From: Amaranthus tricolor
Lineage: Eukaryota; Streptophyta; Magnoliopsida; Caryophyllales; Amaranthaceae
Direction of reading: 5' to 3'
DNA length: 64,000 nt
NCBI RefSeq assembly: GCF_026212465.1
Contig: NC_080058.1
Span: 21,084,200 to 21,148,199, forward strand
Part shown: positions 11,855-23,490 of the stretch, one piece after another
How positions within the stretch are numbered: position 1 is the first letter of the stretch
How the letters are laid out: every line of letters begins with the position of its first letter
Position numbers and translations under genes: made by a program
The notes under the pieces: model-generated
What the model saw: the letters and a program-made list of their open reading frames with translations, nothing else
Told to the model about the DNA's origin: nothing
Databases searched by the model: none

Positions 11855-14800
11855 TTAGTGGAGCTTGATCATACCAAGCTCCAATCTCATCTTTTCATAT
11901 TGTTCCCTCGGAAGCGATTTGGTCATGATATCTACAACTTGTTCAATAGTGTTAACATGCTTGACTATTATATTTTTGTTTTCTACAATGTCCTTAAGAA
12001 AGTGATGTCTTATATGTATATGTTTAACCCTTGAATGATGCACTGGATCTTTAGATATGCATATGGCACTGGTATTATCACAATTAATAGGAACACATTC
12101 AAATTTAATACCAAAATCTCTTAGCTGTTGTTTTATCCAAAGCATTTGGGAACAGCAAGCAGCTGCTGCTACATATTCAACTTCAGCATTGAATAATGCA
12201 ACGGTGTTTTGTTTCTTTGAACACCATGACACTAAACATGAGCCAAGAAATTGTACCATACCTGACGTACTTTTTCTGTTCACAATATCTCCAGCATAAT
12301 CTGCATCACTATAACCTTTCAAATCATAGACGTCACTTTTAGGGTAAAATAGGGACAAGTCATCTGTTCCCTTTAAATATCTCAAAATTCTTTTTACTGC
12401 TGTAAAATGTGACTCTTTGGGGTTAGATTGAAATCTAGCACATAAACCAACACTAAATGAAATATCAGGTCTGCTAGCTGTTAGATATAATAAAGAACCA
12501 ATCATGCCTCAATACATTGTTTGATCTACATTGATTCCATTTAAGTCTTCATCTAATCTAGCATTTGTAGCCATGGGTGTGTGGTTTGTCGTACGTTGTT
12601 TAGTCCATACTTCTTAAGAAGTTCTTTTATGTATTTTTGTTGATGGATAAAAATACCATTTTCAGTTTGTTTAATTTGTAAACCAAGGAAGAAATTTTAT
12701 TCTCCCATCATGCTCATTTCAAATTCTGTGCCCATAAGATTGGCAAATTCTTTACATAACAAATCATTAGTGGCACCAAAAATAATATCATCAACATAAA
12801 TTTGAACAAGTAAAATATCATAACCTTTATTCTTAAAGAATAAGGTTTTGTCAATTTTTCCTCTAATAATGTAATTTTGAATCAAAAACTTTGACAGTTT
12901 TCATAACATTGCCTAGGAGCTTGCTTCAAGCCATATAAAGCTTTATAAAGCTTGTAGACATGATCAGGACAAAAGGTATTTTCAAAACCTGGAGGTTGTT
13001 CAACAAAAACTTCTTCATCAAGAAAGCCATTTTAAAAAGCACATTTCACATCCATTTGATATAATTTAAAGTTCATGAATGCAGCAAAAGAAATTAAAAT
13101 TCTAATAGCCTATAACCTTGCTACCGGAGCAAAAGTCTCGGTGTAATCAATACCTTCTTGTTGGTTGTAGCCTTTGACCACGAGCCTTACTTTGTTTCTT
13201 ACAATTATTCCGTGCTCATCTAATTTGTTCCGAAATACCCATTTTAAACCAATTACCTTTTTGTGTTTTGGTTTGGGCTCTAAGTGCCATACTTTGTTTC
13301 TTTTGAATTCATTCAATTCATCTTGCATGACTACTATCCATTCGGAATCTTTTAGAGCTTCCTCGTGGTTTTTAGGTTCAAGTGATGATAGGAACGCAAA
13401 GTGTGCACAAAAGTTTCTAATTTGGGATCTGGTTTGCGTTCCCTTATTCATATCAGTAATAATCAAATCAAGAAGGTGGTAACTTTGATATTTCCAAGTC
13501 TTAGGCACAAATTCTCTTGTGGGAACAGAAGCATGTTCTGTTTCATTTGCTTGATTATTGTTCTGTTCAGCTTCTGGATCTGCTTGCTCGTCTGTGGGAA
13601 CAGCTGGATTGGAGACAGTCTGTTGTTCTTGAATTACAGTCTGTTCCTGATTAAGATCGTTCTTTTCAGCCTCTTCTGGGATCAGCTGTTCGCCTGCTGT
13701 TCCTTCATCTAGCATTTTTGTTTCTTCATCATCGTCTTCTAGATGAGCAAGACCTATTTTAATATGGTTGATATCCTCTCCACTTGTTGAAAAGTTAGTT
13801 TCATCAAAAATGATATGAACTGACTCTTCCACACTCATTGTTCTTTTATTATATACCCTGTAAGCTTTACTATGTGATGAGTAGCCAAGAAATACTGCTT
13901 CATCGCTTCTTTCATCAAACTTGCCTATACTTCGTTTTCCATTAACATGAGCAAAACATTTCCATCCAAATATACGAAAATAGGAAATGTTTGGTTTAAC
14001 ACCTTTGAGTAAATCATAGGATGTTTTTGAAGAGATTGGTCTTATTAACACACGATTCATAATATAACAAGTAGTATTAACAGCGTCAGCTCAAAAATTT
14101 CTAGGTAGACCGCTAGCAATCAACATGGTTATAGCCATTTCTTCTAAAGTTCTATTTTTCCTTTCAACCACTCCATTTTGTTGTGGTGTTCTAGGTGCGG
14201 AAAAATTGTGATTAATTCCATGTTCATTGCAATACATTGTAAAATTTGAATTTTCAAATTCTTTTCCATGATCAGACCTTATGTGGATTATTTGATTATT
14301 GGTAGATTTTTGTATTTTGTTTGCAAAGGTAACAAATTCGTCAAAAGCTTAATCTTTGCTTACTAAAAACAAAGTCCAAGTGAATCTACTATAATCATCA
14401 ACAATGACAAATACATATTTTTTACCGCTACGGCTCTATATTCTCATAGGTCCACATAGATCCATATGAATTAATTCTAGCGGTCTAGAGGTAGTCACCA
14501 TATTCTTTGATTTAAAAGATGACCTCACTTGTTTTCCTTTGGCACAAGGATCGCAAATTTCTTCCTTAAGGAATTTTATAGCTGGTAGTCCTCTAACTAG
14601 GTCTTTTGATCTTAATGTATTAATCAATGTATAACTAGCATGACCTAGACACTTATGCCAAAGTAGTGGGTCTTCTTCTATAACGCTTAAACATGTTAGA
14701 CTGGTTTTGGGAACAGTGTCCAGGTCCACTACATAAGTGTTCCCTTTTCTGATTCCCTCGAGCACAGTATCTCCTGTGTCGTTCCTAGAAATTATGCATC

Positions 14801-15065
14801 GTTCAGAAGTAAACTTAACAGTGTTACCGTTATAACAAAATTGAGAAATACTTAGAAGATTGTGTTTTAAATTCTCGACTAAAAATACATTGTCAATGGC
14901 ATGGGAACTCGACCTTCCAACCTTTCCTTTGGCGATTATCTCACCCTTCATATTGTCACCGAAGGTTACTGTTCCCCCATCATAGGCTTCAAGTGACAGA
15001 AATCTAGATTTGTCACCCGTCATGTGCTTGGAACACCCACTGTGGAGATACCATGAGTTGTTCCC
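11855..15065 (-). pseudogene. Copia-1 pol: protease, integrase, RT, RNase H (decayed)
   Basis: Minus-strand order: protease (WYLHSGCSKHMTGD; the catalytic Asp of DSG is His, codon at 15044-15042), GAG-pre-integrase zinc motif (LWHKCLGHA ... CDPC), integrase core starting HMDLCGPM near 14450, an interrupted stretch 14436-14060, integrase C-terminus and RT start 14060-13110, RT palm with YVDD inside 12885-12697, and RNase H in 12505-11855 ending near LGMIKLH. Several in-frame stops and frameshifts lie between these segments. The RNase H acidic segment reads FNAEVEYVA where Copia-2 has STAEAEYVA. No polyprotein can be made. Confidence 0.88.
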
Positions 15066-16152
15066 CCTCACTTGAACCCCTTTTTCCTTAGACTCTTCAT
15101 CCTTGCTGTGATGAGATGCCATGAGACACAGGTTTGCCGTTTCTTCTTCTACTTGAGCTTCTGTTTCAGCTTCACTTTCGGTATCACCCCAGGCTGCAAT
15201 AATAGCTTTACGAAAGTCTGCTATGAAATTTCCTTTCTTGGGTTGTCTTCCAGCTTCTCTTACCTTTCCCTTGCCCTTGTCATTCTTCCATTGAGGGCAA
15301 TCCTTGATGAAGTGGTCAGTGTTTCCACATTTGTGGCATTCACAATTTGTCTTCGTGTTAGCAGTTCCTCTTTCTTTGTTATGTCTTTGATTTCCATATC
15401 TACTATTTCTGAAGAACTTTTTGAATTTTCTTGCCAACATAGCAGTCTCCTCTTCATCAGAGCCAAGCCTTTATTTCGGGTATTGTCAGCTGTTCCCAAA
15501 TGCAACTCGTGAGTCATGAGGAAACCAGCCAACTCTTCCAAATTAAACTTGGTGAAATCTTTTGATTCTTGGATGACTATGACCTTAGCTCTCCAGCATT
15601 CGTCTTGAGGAAGACTCCTAAGTACTTTCCTGACTTGTTCATCAACGGGAATGATCATACCAAGTGACACAAGTTCGTTTGTTATATTCGTGAACCTGGT
15701 AAACATTTCTTGGATGTTTTCTCTTGGTTCCATGACGAATCTTTCATATCTGGACATTAGTAGGTCAATCTTGGAGCGCTTCACTTCACTAGTGCCTTCA
15801 TGGGTAACTTCCAGCAGGTCCTAAATCTGCTTTGCAGTTTTACAACCCATAATACGATTATGTTCATTTGGTCCGAGACCACAATGAAGTAGTTTGATAG
15901 CAAGAGCGTTCATCTCCATCTTTTGAAAGTCTTCTTTTTCATATTCAGTGATTGGTTTTGGAATTGATTCATTATTAGAGTTGATGGTTGTCACCTCAAA
16001 GTCTCCAATTTCAATTACTCTTTACACTTGGTAATTTTCGGCCTTTATGAAGATTTTCATCCTATTTTCCAGTAGGTATAGAATTTCCCATCGAACATGG
16101 GTGGCCTTTGCGTAGAGTACCCTTCTTCCATGCGTTCGTTCATCTTCAACAT
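15066..16152 (-). pseudogene. Copia-1 gag (decayed)
   Basis: Likely start at 16152 (MLKMNERMEEGYS), followed by a frame broken by stops. The 15784-15260 segment carries the UBN2-type copia gag region (MSRYERFVMEPRENIQEMF ... ITNELVSLGM). The overlapping 15440 frame carries a CCHC zinc knuckle, CHKCGNTDHFIKDC, and an acidic tail. A frameshift near 15440 separates the two. Unlike Copia-2, this copy keeps UBN2 but lacks the coiled-coil segment and the second knuckle between the acidic tail and the protease. Confidence 0.82.
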
Positions 16153-16206
16153 CTTGCCAGGGAACTGGATACTGCTCTCAGGGTTTCCTGATTAAATGAG
16201 GAACAA

Positions 16207-16219
16207 GGCTCTGATACCA
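16207..16219 (-). other. Copia-1 primer-binding site
   Basis: On the minus strand, TGGTATCAGAGCC begins 3 nt after the 5' LTR end. It is complementary to the 3' end of plant initiator methionine tRNA, the usual primer for copia elements. The identical motif is at 50513-50525 in Copia-2. Confidence 0.92.
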
Positions 16220-16221
16220 AT

Positions 16222-17406
16222 TGTAGAAATGCAAATAGATGATCGAATGCAAGAAGATGGGGGGGGGGGGGGTTGAATTGTTTTGTATTAAGTTTAAGAT
16301 TTTTGCCTCTAATTTTGTGGAATTATCATAATGCTTAAACTTTAAATGAAGAAGATAAAAGGAGACAAAGATTTTACGTGGAAATCTTCTTGGTCTAATA
16401 AGAAGGAAAAACCACGAGCCCTCGGGATTTCAAAATTCTCACTATGTTTTAGGCAATCAATCACGATCACATAAAACAATTTGCTTCACTTGAAGCTTCT
16501 CTATTCTAGGCCTATTTCTCTTTCTCTTCTCTTTCTCCTTCTCTTTCTCTTCTCACGCTTCTCTTGAAGCTTCTCTATTCCCCTAGACTTCGCTTAAGTC
16601 TAGTTACATCAAAACACACAAATACCCTTACAAGGCCAAATTCTCAAGAGGATAAAAATTAAATAATTGCTTTAAGAAAAATACAATAAATTAATTGGCA
16701 TTAGATAGCTGAAAATATTTTTCTTAATAGATCTCCCTTTATGGACACTCTTGGATCTTTTTTCGGTTTGAGCATAGTCTCTCCTATTTGTAGTGGGAAC
16801 AGCAGTCAGTTACCTTAGGCATACCTACCACTAACTTACACGTTCTTTAAAGAAAGAGCTAGATGTATGCCAAAAATAGAATCCGGTTACCATTTGCTAA
16901 AAATGGAAAACGATTCCTTCAAGCTAAAAATAACATAGGAGTTAAAAGAAAATGTCCTAATTAAAAGGAGATCCTTTCTTAAAAAGAATAAATCTTAGGC
17001 TATTTTTAGATAACCTAAAAATAGTTTTGCCAAGCAATTTATTAATTAATTAAGCAATTAATTTAACTCTTAACCGTTACATCAACTTAAAAACAGAAAA
17101 TAAATTATTCGCAATTTTCCAGCCGATGTTTTCACAAGACCTGCGACGTGGGAACATTGTACTGTCTCCATCTACAACTTCTGTCAGATTGTCAACTTTG
17201 GGAACAGTAGACCACCTGTCTACTTTTAACATCCTAAGCATTTATCTAACTTCTTGGATATTCTAAGACACGTACAGCTTCCACGAACCAAGTCATAGGC
17301 TTCATCAACGATTTTAACGAAATCGGATATTTACCTATAAGACAATCTCTAAAACATGTTTGTTTATTTAAAAGTGAAGTCATCATCAAAACCTAAGAGG
17401 CCAACA
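16222..17406 (-). repeat. Copia-1 5' LTR
   Basis: 1,185 bp; this is the promoter-bearing LTR of the reverse-oriented element. The TATA motif preserved in the 3' LTR (8265-8272) is changed here to TACAAATA on the minus strand (16792-16785), which would weaken transcription. A G14 tract lies at 16259-16272. In the first 230 bp beyond the tract I counted roughly 18 differences from the 3' LTR; divergence is lower further in. Confidence 0.92.
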
Positions 17407-20400
17407 TTATATATTATTGTGTTTAACGTATTAGAATTGTAAATCATAGTCATATTCTTAATATTACTTAGCTTATGTTCTAATATATTTCTATTCATAC
17501 TAATTTAGGTACTGATATACAATGCATCTATTCAGAGACGAAATTGTCCCCCAGATGGAGACCTCGGATAATAAGCATCGTAGTTATGACAGCAAAGAGG
17601 ACCAAATTGTGAGATACGAGCGTATGGCTGAAGATGCTCCACGGATTGACAATGATTTTGAGACTGAAGACGGCCAACCAATGGATGCTCCCACTACCAT
17701 TAAGAAAAGAAAAGGGCGAGGTCCTACGAAAAACCTCAAAGTCACAGAACCCATGTATTTGGAATACAATGCATTGGGTCAACCCTGCGGAAAATGGTGT
17801 AGGCAATATGGAAAACAATTGGGTCTATGTATCCGCAAGTTTTCCATATTGCACGCATGGAACGAGGTTCCAGAGGGTTTGAAGAACTCTCTATGGAATG
17901 TTACTGTGGTAAGAAACTTTACTATTTTTACTCATTTAGTTTCATTTTAAAATTAATTTGATTGACAGTAATAAATATAAATTTTTTTTGTAGAATCTTT
18001 TCCACATCGAGAGCGATGAGGACAAGAAGAATGTGTTTCTTTCAGTTGTTGCTGAAAGATTCAGAGATTTCAAATCCAAGATAGTAACTGGCTGGATTAC
18101 GAAGAGGCGTGCCCGTACGACCAAAAAGGTCAAAACGGGAAATGAAGGTGGAGAGCAATCACCTTCGATGATGCCCTACGAAATATGGGGTCACATATCG
18201 AAGAGGGATTGGGAGGCCTTTGTTGCCAAAAGAACAACTCCCATAGAAGTTGTAAGTATTTCATATTATATTACGGTTTACCAATTTGAATTTACATCTT
18301 TTAATTCAGTCATTAAAGTAATACATGAAATTCGATTTCTATTGATTAATTTGGAAAAGCGTGGTAAAGCTTCTGATTCTGCAAGCAAAAGGAAGTTTTA
18401 CCATCGCTTGGGCCAGAAAACGTACGATGAGGTCCGAAAAGAGTAGGTGGATGCGGGTTTATACCCCAATCAAAGTTCATCCACGCCCTCATCTACACCT
18501 ACCTCCGCATCCGTGAATACTCCTGCTGGAGATCGGGTGCATGATTGGTATTGCGGGCTTCATTCCCGAGATGCAAGTGGTAAATTTACCATTAATGATC
18601 CGGGAACGAAGAAGGTTGCTGATGCTGTGGTGAGTTTTTAAATTATTAAGTATATTCTTGATTTGTTTTGTATTCTTTGGCTTTGATTTACTTATACTAA
18701 TTGCTATATATGTCACTTTTTATTTGAACAGATGGGCTGGAAGGAAAAAAAAGCTAAGGGGGAGTTCACCCCAAGAGGCAATCTTGACGGATTGCGTATG
18801 GTCTTAGGGAAAGACCACAGTGGGCGGGTAGTCGGAAAAGGAGGCGTCCGCGTGGGGTTATAGAAGGCATTCGGTAAAGAGTGTGTTGCTACTCAATCCC
18901 GAACGGCGCTACGGGATGAAGTAGCAACCCTCCGAGCGGAGATTACGAAGGATGTTCTCGCCAAGCTGGCCGCCGTGTTGCAGAAGATAGGAGCGCCCAT
19001 TGTTGACTTGGCAAACCTGATTGTCGAGGATCTAGAAAGTCAACATGGGGATCCTAACGCTTTGGTCGAGCCAACACCCGAGCCCATTACCCCCGTAGCA
19101 CCCTAGCTCATTACTAATACCCCTGAAGGGGAAAACCCCACACCGGAGAACATAAACTCCGTTGCTCAAAATCCGGAGCCAACTCCAGAGCCAGTGCTAC
19201 AGGTATATAGTTTTTAAATATATAAGCACTTATTAATTTAAACTGCAATGCGTTTTAATATTTTATTATGATGCTTATTATACTTAACGACACAATTTTC
19301 AGGAGGCGACTCCTTGTTCTCTTTTGCTGCATTAGTTAGGTGTTGCTAGTGATGGCAACTTAACTGTGGTTGCATATGGTGTGGCCCAGCCAAACAAAGA
19401 GGGCTAAACAGTGCATTCAATGCCTGTTACAAGTGGCCACATCAGTTTGGCCGTGGAAACTATTGTAAAGGGGTTTGCAGATTTTTCACTCCCGATTCCA
19501 ATGCCAGCATGGAGCCTTGAGAAACTCTCACACGCTCTAGCTAGTTTCATCACATGACCATATGCTTGGGTCCGATTCACTAACATGGTAAGAATCATTT
19601 GTACCTTAATTTTTTTATTTTATTAATTGCATGCTCACACTAATTTAATTGTATAAATTGAAATAGCAAAAGAGTCCAAAGGGAGCTTGGAGAAAGGTCG
19701 GTTCCTCAGCAAAGGTGTCGACTGGGTCAAAGTCGATGTCAAAGTGAGGAGGACCAACTCATTCTGAACCTGCTGAAGGAGCAATACTGCTTTTTAGAGA
19801 GCCCGTTTGTAATTATTGGTCCTAGGGACATCAGGCAATTTTTGAGAGGAGAGATGCTAAACGTAGCTCTTTTCCATGTCAACATAAGGTGATGTTCATT
19901 ATCTTACAAGTTGGGCATTGTTGGTTAATTGTTTTAATGACCGAATTACTAACAAAATTTTCTTATTTATGACTTTAGTGCGGCTTACGAGGAGCTAAAT
20001 TCTTGGGAACCTCCAATAAAAATTGGATGGTTTTTTCCTGAGTCGAGTTCGGGTAGTAAATGTGTAAATGATCCAGATGATGTCAGAGCATACATTCAGA
20101 CTGCTTTGACTAATTCCCTTGCATCTAAACACACATTCGTTCTGGCTCCATATGTGGAAGAGTAAGTTTTATTTTTTAAATTGAACTTATCTTTTGATTT
20201 TTAAAGTCACCTAATCTCTAATTTGTTGATTTTAAATTTGCGTTTGAAATTTGCATTGGATACTCTTGGTCATTTGTCCTTTAATGAACACTGTGCATGT
20301 CTTCGACTCATTACTAAAACCTCAAAGCCCGCCTCATAACACAAAATTCAAAGCGTTGTTGAATGCGTACGTAATATTAATTATTTTACCAATTTGATTT

Positions 20401-20526
20401 AATTAAGTGTTATATAGATATATAAATAGTATTACTTTTCCCATGCGTTTCAGCACATTAGATAAAGTGCGTGGACAAACGGGATCTACATCCAGAGCCA
20501 CATTTCCAAAATGGACAACAATAAAG

Positions 20527-21280
20527 GTACACAAATTCGATTTTATGCGTTTTTAACCGTTTTTGGCACTTTCGCGCGTAAAGTAGCTCAAACTTGATTT
20601 GTTTTGCACAAAACATGGCACACAACACTATTTGTTATATATTATTGTATTGAAGTTTTTAGAATTTAAAATCATAGTCATATGCTAGAAATTACGTGTT
20701 GAGTTGCGATTTTATGCGTTTTTAAGCGTTTTTGTCAATTTCACGCGTAAAGTAGCTCAAACTTGGTTTGTTATGCACGAAACTTGGCACACAACACTAT
20801 TTGGTATATATTATTGTGATGAAGTGTTTAGAATTGAAAATCATAGTCATATGCTAGAAATTACGTGTTAAGTTGCGATTTTATGTGTTTTTAACCGTTT
20901 TTGCCACTTTCGCGCGTAAAGTAGTTCAAACATGGTTTGTTTTGCACGAAACTTGGCACACAACACTATTTGGTATATATTATTGTGTTGAAGTTGTTAG
21001 AATTTAAAATCATAGTCATATGCTAGAAATTACGTGTTAAGTTGCGATTTTATACGTTTTTAAGCGTTTTTGTCAATTTCGCGCGTAAAGTAGCTCAAAC
21101 TTTTGTTTGTTATGCACGAAACTTGGCACACAACATTATTTGGTATATATTATTGTGTTGAAGTGGTTATATTTGAAAATCATATTCATATGCTAGAAAT
21201 TACGTGTTAAGTTGCGATTTTATGCGTTTTTAACCGTTTTTAACACTTTTGCGCATAAAGTAGCTCAAACTTGGTTTTGA
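20527..21280 (+). repeat. 169-bp intronic tandem array, part 1
   Basis: About 4.4 tandem units. The anchor GCGATTTTA recurs at 20538 (as TCGATTTTA), 20707, 20876, 21045 and 21215, giving steps of 169, 169, 169 and 170 bp. Each unit contains CGCGTAAAGTAGCTCAAAC, GGCACACAACACTATTTG, TATATATTATTGTG and CATAGTCATATGCTAGAAA. It lies wholly in the intron between the protease His/Asp and Cys exons. Confidence 0.93.
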
Positions 21281-21394
21281 TGCGAAACCGGGGCTAATTA
21301 AGGACTCTATCAAACATAAAAACTTCCGTGGTTAATCATCAAGCGCGTATATTACATGTGAAATTAGAACCGAAAACAAAACAGCCTATATATT

Positions 21395-21955
21395 CTAAGT
21401 ATCGGCTTTATTACAAAACTGTCGAGCAGGGGACCTTGTAGCTGAGTTTCTGGATTCTGTGAGTACTATCAACAGCGTTCTTGGACCTTGACTTCTTGGT
21501 CCATGTACAGAGATGGCATCCTCCAAGTTCCCACGTCCATCTATGTAGTAGGTTGTGTCATCCGTGCTGTGCAAGGTGGGCTTACAGGCGGATGGTCTTT
21601 CTGTTTGTTCTGTGGCCTGTTGAATAGAATACTTGTTTCTGTTTTGCTCAAATGTTGCTGTGATGTTCCTCATTGCTTCCTCCTGACTTTGCCATGTTTG
21701 TACATTCATGTTTGGTCTAGATTGAATTTGGCCTTCCTTATTTGACACGTTCAAATCAGTAGGTGCAGCAGTGGGGGTAGTCATCAAGTCAGTAAGTATC
21801 AAACCAGTAGGTTGTTCAGCCGTGTACTCTTCTCGGCTTGTCTTGGCTTGGTTTGTCTTGATTTGTGGGCTTTCCATATTTAGATCCATATTTGGATCAC
21901 AAAAACTACAATTGATCATGAAAAGAACACGAAACAACCACAAACACTTAGACAA
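21395..21955 (-). other. Unrecognised 186-codon open frame in the insertion
   Basis: An open frame of 186 codons rich in Thr, Gln, Asn and Ser, with a short hydrophobic start (WLFRVLFMINCSFC) and no domain I recognise. Its codons do not belong to either CACTA gene or to the copia genes. It may be a captured exon or chance. The 5' part has a weak match, in reverse, to the 205-bp duplicated unit nearby. Confidence 0.25.
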
Positions 21956-21978
21956 TTCTGATCTAGCAAACTGTCGAG

Positions 21979-22388
21979 CAGCCCTCCTTCAGCTCAGCTT
22001 CTAGGAGTCCACGAGGATTGTTAGAATGGTTTAAGGACCTTGATAGCTAGATCCAAGTACCGAGATTCCATTTCCACTTTAGCCTAGTAACTAGATGCAT
22101 AGGTTTAGTCTCCACGTGTCGTGCAAGGTGGTCTGGTCACTAGTTTGCTGCTGTGTCGTGAGGTCTGTATGCAGCCTTGTGTGCAGCCCTCCTTCAGCTC
22201 AGCTTCTAGGAGTCCATGGGGATTGTTAGAATGGTTTAAGGACCTTGATAGCTAGATCCAAGTACCGAGATTCCATTTCCACTTTAGCCTAGGTCCTGGA
22301 TGCATAGGTTTAGTCTCCACGTGTCGTGCAAGGTGGTCTGGTCACTAGTTTGCTGCAGTGTCGTGAGGTCTGTATGCAGCCTTGTGTG
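21979..22388 (+). repeat. 205-bp tandem duplication
   Basis: Two adjacent copies, 21979-22183 and 22184-22388, beginning CAGCCCTCCTTCAGCTCAGC and differing at only a handful of positions (for example CACGAGG against CATGGGG). A third, much more diverged relative begins near 21418 (CTGTCGAGCAGGGGACCTTG). High identity between the two copies indicates a recent local duplication. Confidence 0.85.
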
Positions 22389-22440
22389 GGCTCCTTTGGT
22401 ATCTTCATTTCATACAACCACATTTGTATCAGATTTGCTA

Positions 22441-23060
22441 GAAATTATTGGTATATATTATTGTGTTGAAGTGGATAGAATTGAAAATCAAAGTCATATG
22501 CAAGAAATTACGTGTTAAGTTGCAATTTTATGCGTTTTTAAGCGTTTTTGTCAATTTCGCGCGTAAAGTATGGCAAACTTGGTATGTTATGCACGAAACT
22601 TGGCACACAACACTATTTGGTATATATTATTGTGTTGAAGTGGTTAGAATTGAAAATCATAGTCATATGCTAGAAATTACGTGTTAAGTTGCAATTTTAT
22701 GCGTTTTGAAGCATTTTTGGCACTTTTGAGCGTAAAGTAACTCAAACTTGGTTTGTTATGCACGAAACATGGCACACAACACTATTTGGTATATATTAAT
22801 GTGTTGAAGTGGTTAGAATTTAAAGTCATAGTCATATGCTAGAAATTGTGTGTCAAGTTGCAATTTTGTGCGTTTTTAACCGTTTTTGGCAGTTTCACAC
22901 ATAAAGAAGCTCAAACTTGGTTTGTTTTGCACGAAACTTGGCACTAAACACTATTTGGTATATATTAATGTGTTGAAGTGGTTAGAATTTAAAAGCGTAG
23001 TCATATGGTAGAAATTATGTGTTATGTTGCCATTTTATGCGTTGTTAACCGTTTTTGAGA
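22441..23060 (+). repeat. 169-bp intronic tandem array, part 2
   Basis: About 3.7 further units with anchors at 22523, 22692, 22861 and 23030, each exactly 169 bp apart. Units here read GCAATTTT rather than GCGATTTT at the anchor, so the two halves of the array have diverged as subfamilies or were different to start with. The array ends about 20 bp before the acceptor of the Cys exon (CTCTTAG at 23081). Confidence 0.93.
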
Positions 23061-23340
23061 CTAACATCTATTTTCTCTTAGTACTTTCAACAACCTTCTT
23101 CTACCGTTGACTGCGGCAACTACGCGCTGAAGTATATGGACGATATTATAAAATCCATGAAGGAGCCGTAAGTATTTGTTACGTTCTTAATTAAATATAT
23201 TATTGGTAAAATCTAATGTTTCTATATTAATCTTTTATTTTTATATTATATTATAGGTTTTAAACGACATGCCGCGTATCTTGCTAATATTTGTCCTTGA
23301 TAAATTGTAATTAGTATAGATTATTTTTTATACTTTAATG

Positions 23341-23490
<150 letters not shown>

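Larger units (their letters stand above)
7695..17406 (-). mobile_element. Copia-1: decayed Sirevirus-type Ty1/copia retrotransposon
   Basis: Full-length LTR element of 9,712 bp in reverse orientation. It is flanked by the 5-bp duplication TTATA (7690-7694 and 17407-17411). LTRs are 7695-8884 (3' LTR) and 16222-17406 (5' LTR), with TG...CA ends. Order on the minus strand: primer-binding site, gag, protease, integrase, reverse transcriptase, RNase H, extra 3' ORF, two polypurine tracts. Integrase before RT defines Ty1/copia; the extra 3' ORF, duplicated polypurine tract and LTRs above 1 kb suggest the Sirevirus lineage. All reading frames are interrupted, and LTR divergence of several percent makes it an older insertion than Copia-2. 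Confidence 0.92.
21281..22440. mobile_element. Unidentified 1.16-kb insertion in the 169-bp array
   Basis: This sequence interrupts the tandem array and shares nothing with the units. It has noticeably higher GC than its surroundings. No clear terminal inverted repeats or poly-A tail were seen, and the exact ends are uncertain because short stretches at both edges resemble the unit. It contains a minus-strand open frame (21955-21395) and a 205-bp tandem duplication (21979-22388). It may be a captured gene fragment or a non-autonomous element of unknown type. Confidence 0.45.
17522..23275 (+). pseudogene. CACTA-1 second gene: Transposase_24-like with C-terminal Ulp1 (C48) protease domain
   Basis: Exons inferred from GT-AG sites and homologous copies: 17522-17908, 17994-18251, 18354-18629, 18732-19202, 19303-19587, 19667-19888, 19979-20161, about 20254-20367, 20454-20526, 23082-23167, then a short last exon from 23257. 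The N-terminal part matches Transposase_24 (KVTEPMYLEYNALGQPC; WYCGLHSRDASGKFTI). The C-terminal part has Ulp1-type residues: His in HWILLVI (20254), Asp in VFDSLL (20305) and Cys in VDCGNYALKYM (23112), with a Gln upstream of the Cys. In-frame stops occur at 18444-18446 and in exons 4 and 5, and two acceptors look lost (about 18353 and 20250), so it is a pseudogene. The last intron is 2,555 bp and contains satellite repeats. Confidence 0.75.

Noticed and set aside
20527..23060. CRISPR-like or spaced-repeat array
   Set aside because: Whole 169-bp units repeat head to tail with no unique spacers, in a plant transposon intron.
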